Shown: positions 52,294 to 61,809, counted from the first letter of the stretch. The stretch is DNA of 64,000 nt from Actinomycetota bacterium (GCA_020636995.1 JACJWU010000001.1:248001-312000); one strand, 5' to 3'. Translations and numbers: made by a program. Notes: generated by a model from the letters alone, not told the origin.

Positions 52294-53553
52294 CTACCCC
52301 ACCCTCTCACTGCGTCCGAGGATCCCCTGCGGTCTGATCATGAGGATGATGATCAGGACGGCCAGTGCTCCGACGTTCTTCAACTCCGATGGGATGAGCA
52401 GAGTGGACAACTGGATCATGGTCCCGACGATGATGGAACCCACGATCGCGCCGATCGCCGTGCCGAGCCCACCCAGGGTGACACCGGCGAAGATGAGCAA
52501 CAGCAACCCGAAGCCGGAGATCCAACTCACGCCGTTGGACAAGCTGTAGATCACCCCTGCCAGGGCTGCCAGCCCGGCACCGGCCGCCCAGATGATCGAG
52601 ATGACGCGGTTGACGTCGATGCCGGAGGCGGAGGCCAGAGCCGGGTTGTCGGCGATGGCCCGCGAGGCCTTACCCATGCGGGTGAACCTCAGCCAGGCGA
52701 CGGTGGCGGCCAGGAACACCACGGCGACGATCGCGCCGACGAGCGCTTTGGGGGTGACCACGATGGGGCCCAGAACCAGACCTGCCTGGCCGGAGTATTC
52801 GGCGTACTGCCGTGTGTTCCCGCCGAAGATGAACAAGTAGAAGTAGCGCAGGAAGATACCCAGCCCGATGGAGACCACGAGCATGGCGATCAGGGCGGTG
52901 CCCCGTTTGCGCAGCCACCGCCAGAAGAACCGGTCCTGCAGGAAGCCGAAGAGCCCCCCGGCGAACACGGCGGCTGCGGCGGCGACGATGAACGGCAGAC
53001 CCATGATCGCGCTGAAGAAGTACGCCATCAGCGACCCGAATGTGACGAGTTCGCCATGCGAGAAGTTGGTCAGCCCGGTGGTCCCGAAAATCAGGCTCAG
53101 GCCGACGGCGGCCAGTGCGATGGTCAGACCGAAGATGAAGCCGTCCACGGTCAACTGGAGTGCCTGATCAAGTTTGCTGGTCGACGAAACGGGCGCATCA
53201 CCGGTGGGGAAGAGCACCGACTTGGTCTGGCCCTCGCCGACGGTCACCTCGACGCTGGTGCGATCGGGGTCACGCAGTGACACCCCCGGAGGCAAGGTGT
53301 CCGTCTCGATCAGCACCGTGTACGTGCCGGCCTGCGGGACCACCACCCGCCATCTGCCCTTCTCGTCCGAGATCGCGTTCTCGACGAACCCGGTCTCGTC
53401 CGAGACGTTCACGGTGACTCCGGGCACCGCCTCTTGGTCGCTCTTGATCACCCCACCGATGGTCGTGTCGGCCGCCATAGCCGGCGCACCGCCCACCAAC
53501 AACGCCCACAGGGCGAGGGCGACCGCGCTGATTCCCAGCAGCAGTCGTCGCAC
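52294..53553 (-). CDS. livH: LivH permease fused to a signal peptide and regulatory-like beta-domain
   Basis: 419 residues from GTG 53553, about 120 longer than classical LivH (~290-310). Residues 1-28 are a signal peptide (LLLGISAVALALWALLVGGAPAMAADT). Residues ~30-115 form a carboxypeptidase-regulatory-like beta-sandwich (TIGGVIKSDQEAVPGVTVNVSDETG, KGRWRVVVPQAGTYTVLIETD). The permease begins near 130: LTIALAAVGLSLIFGTTGLTNFSHGELVTFG, then the EAA loop FTRMGKASRAIADNPALASASGIDVNRV and LGGLGTAIGAIVG. The extra domain should lie outside the cell, near the binding protein. It heads livHMGF. Confidence 0.93.
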   Translation of the reverse strand: MRRLLLGISAVALALWALLVGGAPAMAADTTIGGVIKSDQEAVPGVTVNVSDETGFVENAISDEKGRWRVVVPQAGTYTVLIETDTLPPGVSLRDPDRTSVEVTVGEGQTKSVLFPTGDAPVSSTSKLDQALQLTVDGFIFGLTIALAAVGLSLIFGTTGLTNFSHGELVTFGSLMAYFFSAIMGLPFIVAAAAAVFAGGLFGFLQDRFFWRWLRKRGTALIAMLVVSIGLGIFLRYFYLFIFGGNTRQYAEYSGQAGLVLGPIVVTPKALVGAIVAVVFLAATVAWLRFTRMGKASRAIADNPALASASGIDVNRVISIIWAAGAGLAALAGVIYSLSNGVSWISGFGLLLLIFAGVTLGGLGTAIGAIVGSIIVGTMIQLSTLLIPSELKNVGALAVLIIILMIRPQGILGRSERVG

Positions 53554-53564
53554 GCGCGCACCTC

Positions 53565-53592
53565 TTCTTCTCGTCGTGTTCTTCTCGTCGTG
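53565..53592. repeat. 14-bp tandem duplication in the livH leader
   Basis: TTCTTCTCGTCGTG occurs twice in tandem (53565-53578, 53579-53592), 12 bp upstream of the livH start. On the mRNA it reads as a purine-rich tract next to the Shine-Dalgarno (AAGAGG). It may alter translation start efficiency or be slippage-prone. Confidence 0.75.
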
Positions 53593-53733
53593 ACGGCATT
53601 CCTGTGGGGTAAGTGTGGCAGAACACCCCGCGAGGATTGCCCAATGCTAGGGGGTGGGTCGCAGGCTGTCGATCACCACCCGATCATGGGCTGTTGCCCC
53701 GGGGTTAACCTGGAAGGCGGACGTGGAGGGCAC

Positions 53734-54301
53734 ATGGAGATCGCGGTCCGCGATGTGACGATGGACCATTTGGACAGTGTTGCCCCGGTTTGGGAGCAGG
53801 CCTGGCGAGTCTCCGGGCGTCGCCGATCCAGCGTTCCGTTGGCACTTTCCATGGACAGAATGCGCCGGCGTGTCGAACTCCCCCGGTGGTGGGTACCGCT
53901 TCTTGGCCGCGTGGTCCGACGGGGTTCCTGTGGGCATCGCCACTGTTTCCATCACCGATGGCGGCCCGATGATGGAGGCCCCCGGAGTGCACATCCACGT
54001 GCTGCACGTCGAAGAGCACCATCGCAACCAGCGGGTCGGCACCGCGCTGTTGGCCGAGGTCACCGCATGGGCGCGCTCGTTGGGTTCCGATCAGGTCGTG
54101 GTGGACGTCCCGCCGGCATCCCGGGACGTGGCGCGGTGGTACGCGGCGTGGGGCTTCGGCCCATATCTCAACCGGCGGATCGCCAGCACCGCCGGTGTGC
54201 GGCGCCGCTTGGGTGTGCGGGGATCGATCGACCTGACCGAGGGTCGCAGGGCCGGTCTGGTCCGCGCTGCGCCTACTGCGGGTCGCGCAGCAGGCAGGTG
54301 A
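53734..54301 (+). pseudogene. GNAT acetyltransferase, apparently frameshifted near its N-terminus
   Basis: ATG 53734 follows GGAGGG by 5 nt and encodes MEIAVRDVTMDHLDSVAPVW, a typical GNAT start. After about WEQA the sensible sequence continues in the next frame (open from GTG 53777) as GVADPAFRWHF, YRFLAAWSDGVPVGIATVSI, HIHVLHVEEHHRNQRVGTALLAEVTAWARSLG with the acetyl-CoA loop (RNQRVGTA), and VDVPPASRDVARWYAAWGF. The change equals one extra base near 53795-53810. It may be an error, decay, or a real shorter protein from 53777. The substrate is unknown. It overlaps the convergent thioesterase gene by 29 bp. Confidence 0.65.
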
Positions 54302-54677
54302 GCCGACCGGTGGCGATCCGGCGGCCCTCATCGTCGTGGACCGGAACCGAGTAGGAGACGATCGTGCCTCCGACATGGATAGGTTCGGTGCGCGCGGTCA
54401 CGTAGCCCTCGCGCACGGCGCGATGGTGGGTGACCCCGACTTCGATGCCGAGGGAGAGTTTGCCCGGCGACGTGAGGGCGGCGGCCACCGATCCGATCGA
54501 CTCGACCAGGACCGCGGTGGCGCCTCCGTGCAGGATCCCGTACGGCTGGGTGTTGCCGGCCACGGGCATCCGCCCGACCACCACCCCGTCCTCCAGCGTC
54601 ATCTCGATTCCCATCGACTCTGCTAGGGCCCCCATACCGATCGCCTTGAACTGCTCGGGCCAGGTGTCTCTACTCAC
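54273..54677 (-). CDS. PaaI-family hotdog thioesterase
   Basis: 134 residues. It has the hotdog pattern of the PaaI/4HBT group: GRMPVAGNTQPYGILHGGATAVLVESIGSVAA, where GILHGGA is the family motif, and YVTARTEPIHVGGTIVSYSVPVHDDEGRRIATGRLT. Glu in LVESIGS is the likely catalytic base. It should hydrolyse aromatic or fatty acyl-CoA thioesters; the substrate cannot be named. It is divergent from polA, with 64 bp between starts. Confidence 0.92.
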   Translation of the reverse strand: MSRDTWPEQFKAIGMGALAESMGIEMTLEDGVVVGRMPVAGNTQPYGILHGGATAVLVESIGSVAAALTSPGKLSLGIEVGVTHHRAVREGYVTARTEPIHVGGTIVSYSVPVHDDEGRRIATGRLTCLLRDPQ

Positions 54678-54727
54678 GCCTTCACCGTAGGCCGGTCGGT
54701 CTGGCCGACGATGTCCGGGTCACGGCC

Positions 54728-54733
54728 TAGACT
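54728..54733 (+). promoter_or_regulatory. Candidate -10 box (TAGACT) for leaderless polA
   Basis: TAGACT ends 8 nt before the polA ATG and no Shine-Dalgarno is present. Confidence 0.4.
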
Positions 54734-54741
54734 CGGGTGCG

Positions 54742-57381
54742 ATGAACGAATCACGGCCACGCCTGCTCCTCCTCGACGGACACTCACTGGCCTACCGGGC
54801 CTTCTACGCGCTGCCGGTGGAGAACTTCAGCACCACAACCGGGCAGCCCACCAATGCCGTGTTCGGGTTCACGTCGATGCTCATCAACGCACTTCGGGAC
54901 GAACGACCGACTCACATCGCGGTCGCCTTCGACGTGTCCAGGAAGACCTTCCGTAGCGAGACCTTCCCGGAGTACAAGGCGAACCGCTCGAAATCCCCCG
55001 CGGAGTTCGCCGGCCAGGTGGATCTGATCAAGACCGTGCTCGCGGCCATGGACATCGTGGAGGTGTCCGTCGACGGCTACGAGGCCGACGACATCATCGC
55101 GACGCTGACGAAGTCGGCCCGTGCCCAGGGCGTGGACGTGTTGATCGTCACTGGTGACCGTGACGCCTTCCAGTTGGTGGACGACGGGTGCACGGTGCTG
55201 TATCCCAAGCGTGGAGTCTCGGAGATGGCTCGGATGGATCCCGAGGCCGTGGAGCAGCGATACGGTCTCACGCCGGCGCAGTATCCGGACTTCGCGGCGC
55301 TGCGCGGCGATCCGTCGGACAATCTGCCGAGCATTCCCGGGGTCGGGGAGAAGACGGCGACCAAGTGGATCAACCAGTTCGGGTCGCTCGACGAACTCGT
55401 GGCGCATGTCGATGAGGTGCCGGGCAAGGCCGGTGGCGCCCTGCGCGATCACCTCAGCCAGGTCATCACGAACCGGCAATTGACCGCGCTGGTCGACGAT
55501 GTGCCCCTGCCGATCGATGTCGACGACCTCGCGCGCGCACCGTTCTCCAGGGAGCAGGTGCATGAGGTGTTCGACAGTCTGCAGTTCCGGGTGCTACGGG
55601 AGCGACTGTTCGACACCCTCGGCGAGGACGTGGAACAGCAGCGTGCACCGGCGACCACCACGGCCCTGGCGGACGATCCCGTCGCCTGGTTGCAGCAGCA
55701 CGCCGGGCCGGGACCGTTCGGTGTGCACGCCGTCGGCACCTGGGGTGCGGGCACCGGGCGCATCGACCGACTGGCCATCGCAGCAGAGGACGGATCCGCC
55801 GCGGTCTTCGAGTCCATGTCCGGTGAGGTGGGCGCCTGGCTCGGCGATCCGGCGGTGGGCAAGGTCCTGCACGACGCGAAGGGACCGCTGCTCGCTGCCC
55901 GGGCCATGGGCGTTCCGGTGGCGGGCCTCATCGGGGACACCGCATTGGAGGCGTACCTGCTACTGCCCGGTCAGAGGTCCTTCCCCCTCGGCGACCTCAC
56001 CGCACGGTTCCTGCATCGCGATCTGGTCGAACCCAGCACTTCGGATCAGCTGACGATGGACGGCCTGGAGGACACCGCCGCGCAGGAGTTGGCCGACAGT
56101 GCCTCGGCCGTGCTGGCCCTGCATGGCGAACTGACCACACAACTCGGGCCTGTCGGCCGGGCGCTGCTGGATGAGATGGAACTGCCGCTCGAGCACGTCC
56201 TCGTGGACATGGAGCGGGCGGGCATCGCCGTCGATCTGGCACACCTGCACGGTCTTCGCGATGCTTTCGACAGCCAGATCGCGGAGGTGACGGCCGAGGC
56301 GCACACCCTGGCGGGTCGGGAGTTCAACCTCGGTTCTCCGAAACAACTGCAGGAGATCCTCTTCGCCGAGCGTGGCTTGCCGAAGACCAAACGGATCAAG
56401 ACCGGGTACACGACCGACGCCGAGGCCCTGAGCACGCTGTACGCGAAGACCCAGGATCCACTGCTGGAGTGCCTGTTGATCTGGCGGGACAAGAGCAAGC
56501 TGCGCCAGACGGTCGCTGGCCTGATCCCACTCGTGGATTCCGCTGGACGGATCCATACGACGTACAGCCAGACCGTGGCCGCGACCGGCCGGCTGTCCAG
56601 CACCGAGCCGAATCTGCAGAACATTCCGGTGCGGACCGCCGAGGGCCGGCAGATCCGGGCCGCCTTCGTGGTGGGCGACGGCTACGAGAGCCTGCTGACA
56701 GCCGACTACAGCCAGATCGAGATGCGGCTGATGGCCCACCTGAGTCAGGACGAAGGGCTCATCGAGGCCTTCCGGACCGGCGAGGATCTGCACAACACGG
56801 TGGCCTCGAAGGTGTTCGGCGTCCCCGTCGACTCCGTCGATCCCGAGCAGCGCCGACGGATCAAAGCCATGTCGTACGGGTTGGCGTACGGGCTGTCCGC
56901 CTACGGGCTGTCCCAGCAGCTCGGGATCGGGACCGACGAGGCGGCAGGGCTCATGGACGAGTACTTCTTGCGTTTCGGAGGCATCCGCGACTACCTGCAC
57001 GAGGTCGTGGAGCGCGCCCGGGTGGACGGCTACACGCAGACCCTGTGGGGCCGGCGCCGGTACCTGCCCGATCTGAACAGCGACAACCGTCAGCGCCGGG
57101 AGATGGCGGAGCGCATGGCGCTCAACGCCCCGATCCAGGGCAGCGCTGCCGATCTGGTCAAGGTCGCCATGCTGGAGGTCAACAGGTCGCTGAGCAGCGC
57201 TGGACTGCGGACCCGGATGCTCCTGCAGGTGCATGACGAGTTGGTGCTCGAGGTGGGACCGGGGGAGCAGCCTGAGGCCACAGCGGTTGTCGTTGCCGCG
57301 ATGACCGGGGTCAAGGAACTGCGCGTGCCGTTGGAGGTCTCTGTAGGTGTCGGGCCGGACTGGGATTCAGCCGCCCACTGA
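54742..57381 (+). CDS. polA: DNA polymerase I
   Basis: 879 residues. The 5'-nuclease domain (1-~300) is intact: LLLDGHSLAYRAFYAL, AFDVSRKTFRSETFPEYKANR, YEADDIIATL, VTGDRDAFQLV, GDPSDNLPSIPGVGEKTA. The 3'-5' exonuclease-like domain (~310-490) lacks the DxE catalytic acids (GPFGVHAVGTWGAGTGRID), so proofreading is probably lost, as known for mycobacterial PolA. The polymerase domain has motif A LTADYSQIEMRLMAHLSQD, motif B RRIKAMSYGLAYGLSAYGLS and motif C LLQVHDELVLEV. It fills gaps in repair and removes Okazaki primers. The 3' end overlaps the convergent flippase gene by 15 bp. Confidence 0.97.
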   Translation: MNESRPRLLLLDGHSLAYRAFYALPVENFSTTTGQPTNAVFGFTSMLINALRDERPTHIAVAFDVSRKTFRSETFPEYKANRSKSPAEFAGQVDLIKTVLAAMDIVEVSVDGYEADDIIATLTKSARAQGVDVLIVTGDRDAFQLVDDGCTVLYPKRGVSEMARMDPEAVEQRYGLTPAQYPDFAALRGDPSDNLPSIPGVGEKTATKWINQFGSLDELVAHVDEVPGKAGGALRDHLSQVITNRQLTALVDDVPLPIDVDDLARAPFSREQVHEVFDSLQFRVLRERLFDTLGEDVEQQRAPATTTALADDPVAWLQQHAGPGPFGVHAVGTWGAGTGRIDRLAIAAEDGSAAVFESMSGEVGAWLGDPAVGKVLHDAKGPLLAARAMGVPVAGLIGDTALEAYLLLPGQRSFPLGDLTARFLHRDLVEPSTSDQLTMDGLEDTAAQELADSASAVLALHGELTTQLGPVGRALLDEMELPLEHVLVDMERAGIAVDLAHLHGLRDAFDSQIAEVTAEAHTLAGREFNLGSPKQLQEILFAERGLPKTKRIKTGYTTDAEALSTLYAKTQDPLLECLLIWRDKSKLRQTVAGLIPLVDSAGRIHTTYSQTVAATGRLSSTEPNLQNIPVRTAEGRQIRAAFVVGDGYESLLTADYSQIEMRLMAHLSQDEGLIEAFRTGEDLHNTVASKVFGVPVDSVDPEQRRRIKAMSYGLAYGLSAYGLSQQLGIGTDEAAGLMDEYFLRFGGIRDYLHEVVERARVDGYTQTLWGRRRYLPDLNSDNRQRREMAERMALNAPIQGSAADLVKVAMLEVNRSLSSAGLRTRMLLQVHDELVLEVGPGEQPEATAVVVAAMTGVKELRVPLEVSVGVGPDWDSAAH

Positions 57382-58611
57382 GACCTCGTCCAGCACCGGC
57401 ACGTCACGTTCCTTGATCAGCCACACAACACCGATGGCTGCGACGCTGCCCACGACCGCCAGCATGATGACCGCCACCTGACCCACGGTCTCGTGCCATG
57501 CCGCCACCAGACCGATGAGAACGGCACAGCCCACCCAGATGATCGGTATGAGGCGCCGGTCCCGGATGGCCACAAGACCGAACACGACGAATTGCAGTAG
57601 GGCACCGCAGGCGCCGATCATCGCGAAGAGCGGCAGGATCCCCGCAAGGCCCGCGTACTCGGGGCCGGCGATGATGGAGAGCACGAGATCCGGTGCCAGC
57701 CAGATCGCGAGGGTGCATCCCGCACCGATCGCCGCCACCACCCCGAGCCCCACCAGCGTCGTGCGGCCGCGCCGCGCGTCCACCATCCGGGCATAGGCCA
57801 TGACCGCCACGAACTGCGGCAGCCACGTCACGATCTTCGCCACGATGATTCCCACTCCGTACTGGCCGGCCTGCTCGGGGGTCAGGAACGCACGACCCAG
57901 GACGATGTCCAGGTTCGTGAGGGCGAACAGGGCCAGCAGGGCGTACGCAGCCGCGGGGATCTCGCGCAGCATGGTCGAATGCCGGGCGACCCCGCCCCGG
58001 AACTGCCCACGGACCAGCAGCCAGCACAGCACTGCCCCCACAGCGCAGCCCGCCGCCAAGCCGAACATGCCCGCGGTCAGTGTCGCCACCGCGATGAGCG
58101 CAGCGATCGTGATCAATGCCTTGGGCACCCCCACTGCCAGGTAGACCGCTGCGAGCCGGCCGTGGGTCTCGTGACCTTGCGCTATCCCCAGCGCACCGCC
58201 CATCAGCGTCAACGGGAAGAACGTGACCGCGAGGAGTAGGTAGGTCAGCGGTGAATCCAGCCTGAGAGTCAGTCCGATCAGCGGTGAGATCAGCAGCCAG
58301 AAGCCGGTGGTCAGAGCCGCAGCCAGCATTGTGGTCCGCCAGGCAGCGGCGGTCTCGTCGCGTCGGCGATCGGGCTCGATGGCCACGATATGGCGGGCCG
58401 TGACCGCCTGGGTCGCCAGCGCGATCGTGTTCCCGATCAGAAGTAGTGCCAGCAGCGCCTGGAAGGCACCGAACGCGTCGGGATCCAAGGTGCGCGCAGC
58501 GACAAGGGTCTGGGCATAGGCCAACACCTGACCGACCCCGAGCGCGACCGCCACGAGTAGCCCGCCACCCACCAACTTCTGCGCGGCGCTGGTCGTGTCA
58601 TCGGTGCTCAT
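57367..58611 (-). CDS. Oligosaccharide flippase / polysaccharide biosynthesis membrane protein
   Basis: 414 residues with about 12 membrane helices and few other features. KLVGGGLLVAVALGVGQVLAYAQTLVAARTLDPDAFGAFQALLAL is the typical N-terminus of Wzx/MATE-like exporters. GRLAAVYLAVGVPKALITIAAL and YGVGIIVAKIVTWLPQFVAVMAYARM fit the second half. It may flip a lipid-linked glycan across the membrane. With the neighbouring GT4 and AftD-family genes it suggests a cell-envelope glycan pathway. On the minus strand TAGGGT (58634-58629) resembles its -10 box. It is divergent from the next gene with 28 bp between starts. Confidence 0.88.
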   Translation of the reverse strand: MSTDDTTSAAQKLVGGGLLVAVALGVGQVLAYAQTLVAARTLDPDAFGAFQALLALLLIGNTIALATQAVTARHIVAIEPDRRRDETAAAWRTTMLAAALTTGFWLLISPLIGLTLRLDSPLTYLLLAVTFFPLTLMGGALGIAQGHETHGRLAAVYLAVGVPKALITIAALIAVATLTAGMFGLAAGCAVGAVLCWLLVRGQFRGGVARHSTMLREIPAAAYALLALFALTNLDIVLGRAFLTPEQAGQYGVGIIVAKIVTWLPQFVAVMAYARMVDARRGRTTLVGLGVVAAIGAGCTLAIWLAPDLVLSIIAGPEYAGLAGILPLFAMIGACGALLQFVVFGLVAIRDRRLIPIIWVGCAVLIGLVAAWHETVGQVAVIMLAVVGSVAAIGVVWLIKERDVPVLDEVSVGG

Positions 58612-58639
58612 CGGGCCTCCCGAGTGCCACCCTAGGTGA

Positions 58640-60346
58640 GTGCCCCCTGCTTGGAAGCGTCACGCGCTGCTGGGCTGGTCGTGTCTGCTGTCGGCACTTG
58701 TGCTGCTGCCGCTGATGGCCCCGGGGTACGTGCTGCACCTGGATATGGTCTTCGTCCCGCAGCAGACACTGCTGCCATGGAACCTCGGGATCGGTGGGGG
58801 ACTTCCGCGGTCCGTGCCGCAGGATGCCCTGGTGTCGCTGGTAGCCGGGCCGCTGCCCGGACAGGTGCTGCAGAAGGCCGTTCTGGTGGCCACCCTGGTG
58901 CTCGCCGGGATCGGCGCCGGTCGGCTCGCCGGAGGGCCACGACTGCAGCAGGTGGCGGCAGCGTCGCTGTATCTGTGGTCGGCGTACCTGGCGGGGCGCC
59001 TGCTGCTCGGGCATTGGGGCCTGTTGTGGGCGTACGCCGTGCTGCCCTGGGCCGTGCTCGCCGCCCGGCGGGCGCGGAACACCGGGAATGTGTGGCGCAC
59101 CACCTTCCTGTGCGGAGTGGGTGCTCTCGTACCGACCGGTGGCCTCGTGCTTGCTCTCGCGGCCCTGCCTGTGGCATTGGGACCCGGCTCCAAGGTGTCG
59201 GCCCGCATGCGGCTGGCGGCTGTTGGCCTGGTGGCGCTGTTCAACGCGCCGTGGTGGTTGTCCGCGATCCGCAGCCCGGTCAGTGCGGTTTCGGATCCCG
59301 TGGGGCTGACCGTTTTCGGGGCTCGTGCCGACGGACCCGGCGGCGTACTCGGCAGTGTGCTGGCCGGCGGGGGTGTGTGGAACTCGCAGGCCACTCTTGG
59401 CTCGCGGACGACCTGGTTCGCCCTGGCCGCCGCGATCGCCGTGGTGGTCCTGGCGGTCATCGGCTGGCGGTCGCGTGTGCGTGAGTACGCCCCGGAAATG
59501 GTGTGGCTCAGCGTGCTGGGGGTCGGCGGGCTGTTCTGGGCCTGGCTGTCGGGCGTGGCCGGCGACCAGGAATGGGCGCGCTCGGTGGTTTCCGGCGTGC
59601 CGGGCGGTGGACTGCTGCGTGACGGGCAGAAATGGACCGTGTTCTGGGTGCTGCTCCTCGCGGTGACGGCACCCACGGGTCTGGCGCGCGTGACGCGCGG
59701 GGCCGACAGGTCGCTGCGAGTCTTCCTCGCGGTCGCGCTGGCTCTGCTGCCACTGGCGGCATTGCCTGATCTCACGTGGGGTGGCTTCGGGCGACTGAGG
59801 ACTGCCCAGTACCCGGTCGCGTGGCAGGACTTGCGGACCACATTGGCGCAGCGACAGGTGCCGGGCGACGTGCTGTCGCTGCCGTGGTCCGCGTTCCGCC
59901 GGTATGCGTGGAACAACTCCGATGTCGTGCTCGATCCGTTGCCCCGCCAACTGACCCGCACGGTGGTGTGGAACGACCGACTGCCGGTCACCGTCGAGGG
60001 CAGACTCGCAGAGGTCGGCGGCGACGACCCACGAGCCGAACTGGTGAGCCGTGCGATCGAATCCGGGGCGGCGCTCGGGCCCGTCCTGTCCGATCTCGGC
60101 GTCAAGTGGGTGGTGGTACAGACCGACCAGCCCGCGGCCAGCAGGCCGCCTGACCTCTCCGGCATCCCCGTGGTCTGGGAGGGGCCGGGACTGGAACTCC
60201 GCGAGATCCCGGGTGAGGTCAGGCCGGTGAACCCCACCGATCCGCTACTGGTTGCGGTTGATCTGGCGGCGCTGGGCGCACTCATCGCCGTCGGCCTGCT
60301 CGCTCACGTCACCAGGCGCGATCGACCTGGTGTGACAAGCCAGTGA
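58640..60346 (+). CDS. Polytopic membrane protein, Rv0226c-like
   Basis: 568 residues from GTG 58640, with about 11-13 membrane helices. The N-terminus WSCLLSALVLLPLMAPGYVLHLDMVFVPQQTLLPWNLG and the loop with many Asp/Pro are like GT-C transferases or DUF3367 relatives, but I see no certain catalytic motif. A soluble loop near 400-520 (WQDLRTTLAQRQVPGDVLSLPWSAFRRYAWNN, VVWNDRLPVTVEGRLAEVGG) is outside. In mycobacteria Rv0226c, of similar length, lies next to the GT4 and methyltransferase genes found here. The role is unknown; envelope glycan assembly is likely. Confidence 0.8.
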   Translation: MPPAWKRHALLGWSCLLSALVLLPLMAPGYVLHLDMVFVPQQTLLPWNLGIGGGLPRSVPQDALVSLVAGPLPGQVLQKAVLVATLVLAGIGAGRLAGGPRLQQVAAASLYLWSAYLAGRLLLGHWGLLWAYAVLPWAVLAARRARNTGNVWRTTFLCGVGALVPTGGLVLALAALPVALGPGSKVSARMRLAAVGLVALFNAPWWLSAIRSPVSAVSDPVGLTVFGARADGPGGVLGSVLAGGGVWNSQATLGSRTTWFALAAAIAVVVLAVIGWRSRVREYAPEMVWLSVLGVGGLFWAWLSGVAGDQEWARSVVSGVPGGGLLRDGQKWTVFWVLLLAVTAPTGLARVTRGADRSLRVFLAVALALLPLAALPDLTWGGFGRLRTAQYPVAWQDLRTTLAQRQVPGDVLSLPWSAFRRYAWNNSDVVLDPLPRQLTRTVVWNDRLPVTVEGRLAEVGGDDPRAELVSRAIESGAALGPVLSDLGVKWVVVQTDQPAASRPPDLSGIPVVWEGPGLELREIPGEVRPVNPTDPLLVAVDLAALGALIAVGLLAHVTRRDRPGVTSQ

Positions 60347-60487
60347 CCCGTGGGGTGCCCGCCCGACACGCTGCGTCGCAGTGTCGGGGAACCTTCGTGA
60401 TCTGTTCGTGTCGTGCTGGTCGTGCCACGCGCCAGGCAAACGTGCTACGTTCGTCGGACTACAGGTGGCATCAACAGGAGGCTTTCG

Positions 60488-60628
60488 ATGGGTGGTCCCG
60501 CAGGCGCAATCATCGCGGCGGTCGTGGGCGCGATTCTCGCGGTCGGTGCTGCTTTCGGCATCGTGAGTTCGCAGACGGCGTCGCCCGCACCGGTCGACAA
60601 GCCTTTCATCGTCTACGGCGACAGCTGA
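60488..60628 (+). CDS. DUF2613 family small membrane protein
   Basis: 46 residues, too short for most gene finders. One membrane helix at ~5-27 (GAIIAAVVGAILAVGAAFGIV) is followed by a short outer tail ending PFIVYGDS. The Rv0236A-type DUF2613 proteins have the same layout and end in a Tyr-Gly motif, and also lie near aftD. AGGAGG (60476-60481) is 6 nt before the ATG, the strongest ribosome site in this region. It overlaps the convergent GT4 gene by 16 bp. Confidence 0.75.
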   Translation: MGGPAGAIIAAVVGAILAVGAAFGIVSSQTASPAPVDKPFIVYGDS

Positions 60629-61809
60629 TCCCACTGCTCGGCCGGCATGTGGTGTTCCACATGGCCGGAGGGCGCAGGTGCCACTGACACGTGCGGGGTC
60701 GTCTGCCCGGTGGCCCTGGCCAGCACATCGGCGAATGCCTCTGCAGTCGCGGCCCACGTGAATCTCTCGGTGCGTTCTCGGGCGGCAGCGCCCATCTGAT
60801 CAATTGTCACTTCGTCGCGGAGAAGCGAGTCGATGGCGCGGGTGAAGTCGCTGACCTCCCCATCGACCAGCAGGCCGGTCTCACCGTCCACGATTGATTC
60901 GGTCACGCCGCCCGCCGCTCGGTACGCGACGGCGGGCACTGCGTGCGTCGCCGCCTCCATCACCACGATCCCCCAGCCCTCCTTGAGGGACGGCAGCGCC
61001 AGTACCCACGCAGACCTGTAGATCTCGTGCTTGGTCTTCTCGTCGACGAACCCTCGGAAGTCGACGACGTCGTCAACGCCGAGGGTCTGTGCCACCCGCC
61101 GCAACCGTCCGGACCACCAGCCGTCCCCGACGATCGATACCCGCAGACCCGGGTGGCGTCCTCGCAGTGCTGCGGCAGCCCGCAGGACGTGCTCCACCCG
61201 CTTGTGCGGCACGAGTCGGCCGACCACCACGATGTGGGGATGCTCGGCACGCTCCACATCGAGGCCCGGTGCCTGCTCGATGCCGTTGTGGATGACCGTG
61301 ATGCGTGTGTCATGCACGCCCAACTCGGTCAGTTCGGTCGCCGTGCGATCGGACACAGCCACGTAGGTGCAGTCACGGTAGAGCCGTGGCGCGACCTGCG
61401 ATTCGATCCACCAGCCCACCCGGGCGCGAACCCGGTCGTACACCACGGGCCACTGTTCGCGATGCACGTGGTGGACCAACACGACCACGGGCGTGCCGCC
61501 GGCCACTGCCCGGGACATGAACGGGATGCCGTTCTGCACGTCGACGATCACGTCGAGATGACCGAACTCCCGACGGCGAAGCCTGCGAACCGCCTCCGGA
61601 TAGACGCTGAGCTTCGTGCCGGCACGCACGAAATGCACGCCGTCCATGGTTTCCCGCTCTTCTGCGCCGGAATACATGGCGCAGAAGATGGTCACGTCAT
61701 GTCCGGCGGCGGCCAAGGAGCGCGCGACGTTCTCGACGTACACCTCGGAACCACCCCCCTCGGGGTGCCGGGTGTCGCGCCAGTTCAGGAACAGCACTCG
61801 CAGTGACAC
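60613..61809 (-). CDS. GT4-family glycosyltransferase
   Basis: 398 residues from GTG 61809, which follows AAGGAGG. It has the GT-B fold: N-domain start RVLFLNWRDTRHPEGGGSEVYVENVARSLAAAGHDVT, and C-domain with HIVVVGRLVPHKRVEHVLRA, VSIVGDGWWSGRLRR and the donor-binding EGWGIVVMEAATHAVPAVAYRAGG-like stretch. The motif E(x7)E is present as EGWGIVVME. It probably moves a sugar, often mannose, from a nucleotide donor. It corresponds to Rv0225 by position. Divergent from the methyltransferase gene. Confidence 0.92.
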   Translation of the reverse strand: MSLRVLFLNWRDTRHPEGGGSEVYVENVARSLAAAGHDVTIFCAMYSGAEERETMDGVHFVRAGTKLSVYPEAVRRLRRREFGHLDVIVDVQNGIPFMSRAVAGGTPVVVLVHHVHREQWPVVYDRVRARVGWWIESQVAPRLYRDCTYVAVSDRTATELTELGVHDTRITVIHNGIEQAPGLDVERAEHPHIVVVGRLVPHKRVEHVLRAAAALRGRHPGLRVSIVGDGWWSGRLRRVAQTLGVDDVVDFRGFVDEKTKHEIYRSAWVLALPSLKEGWGIVVMEAATHAVPAVAYRAAGGVTESIVDGETGLLVDGEVSDFTRAIDSLLRDEVTIDQMGAAARERTERFTWAATAEAFADVLARATGQTTPHVSVAPAPSGHVEHHMPAEQWDQLSP

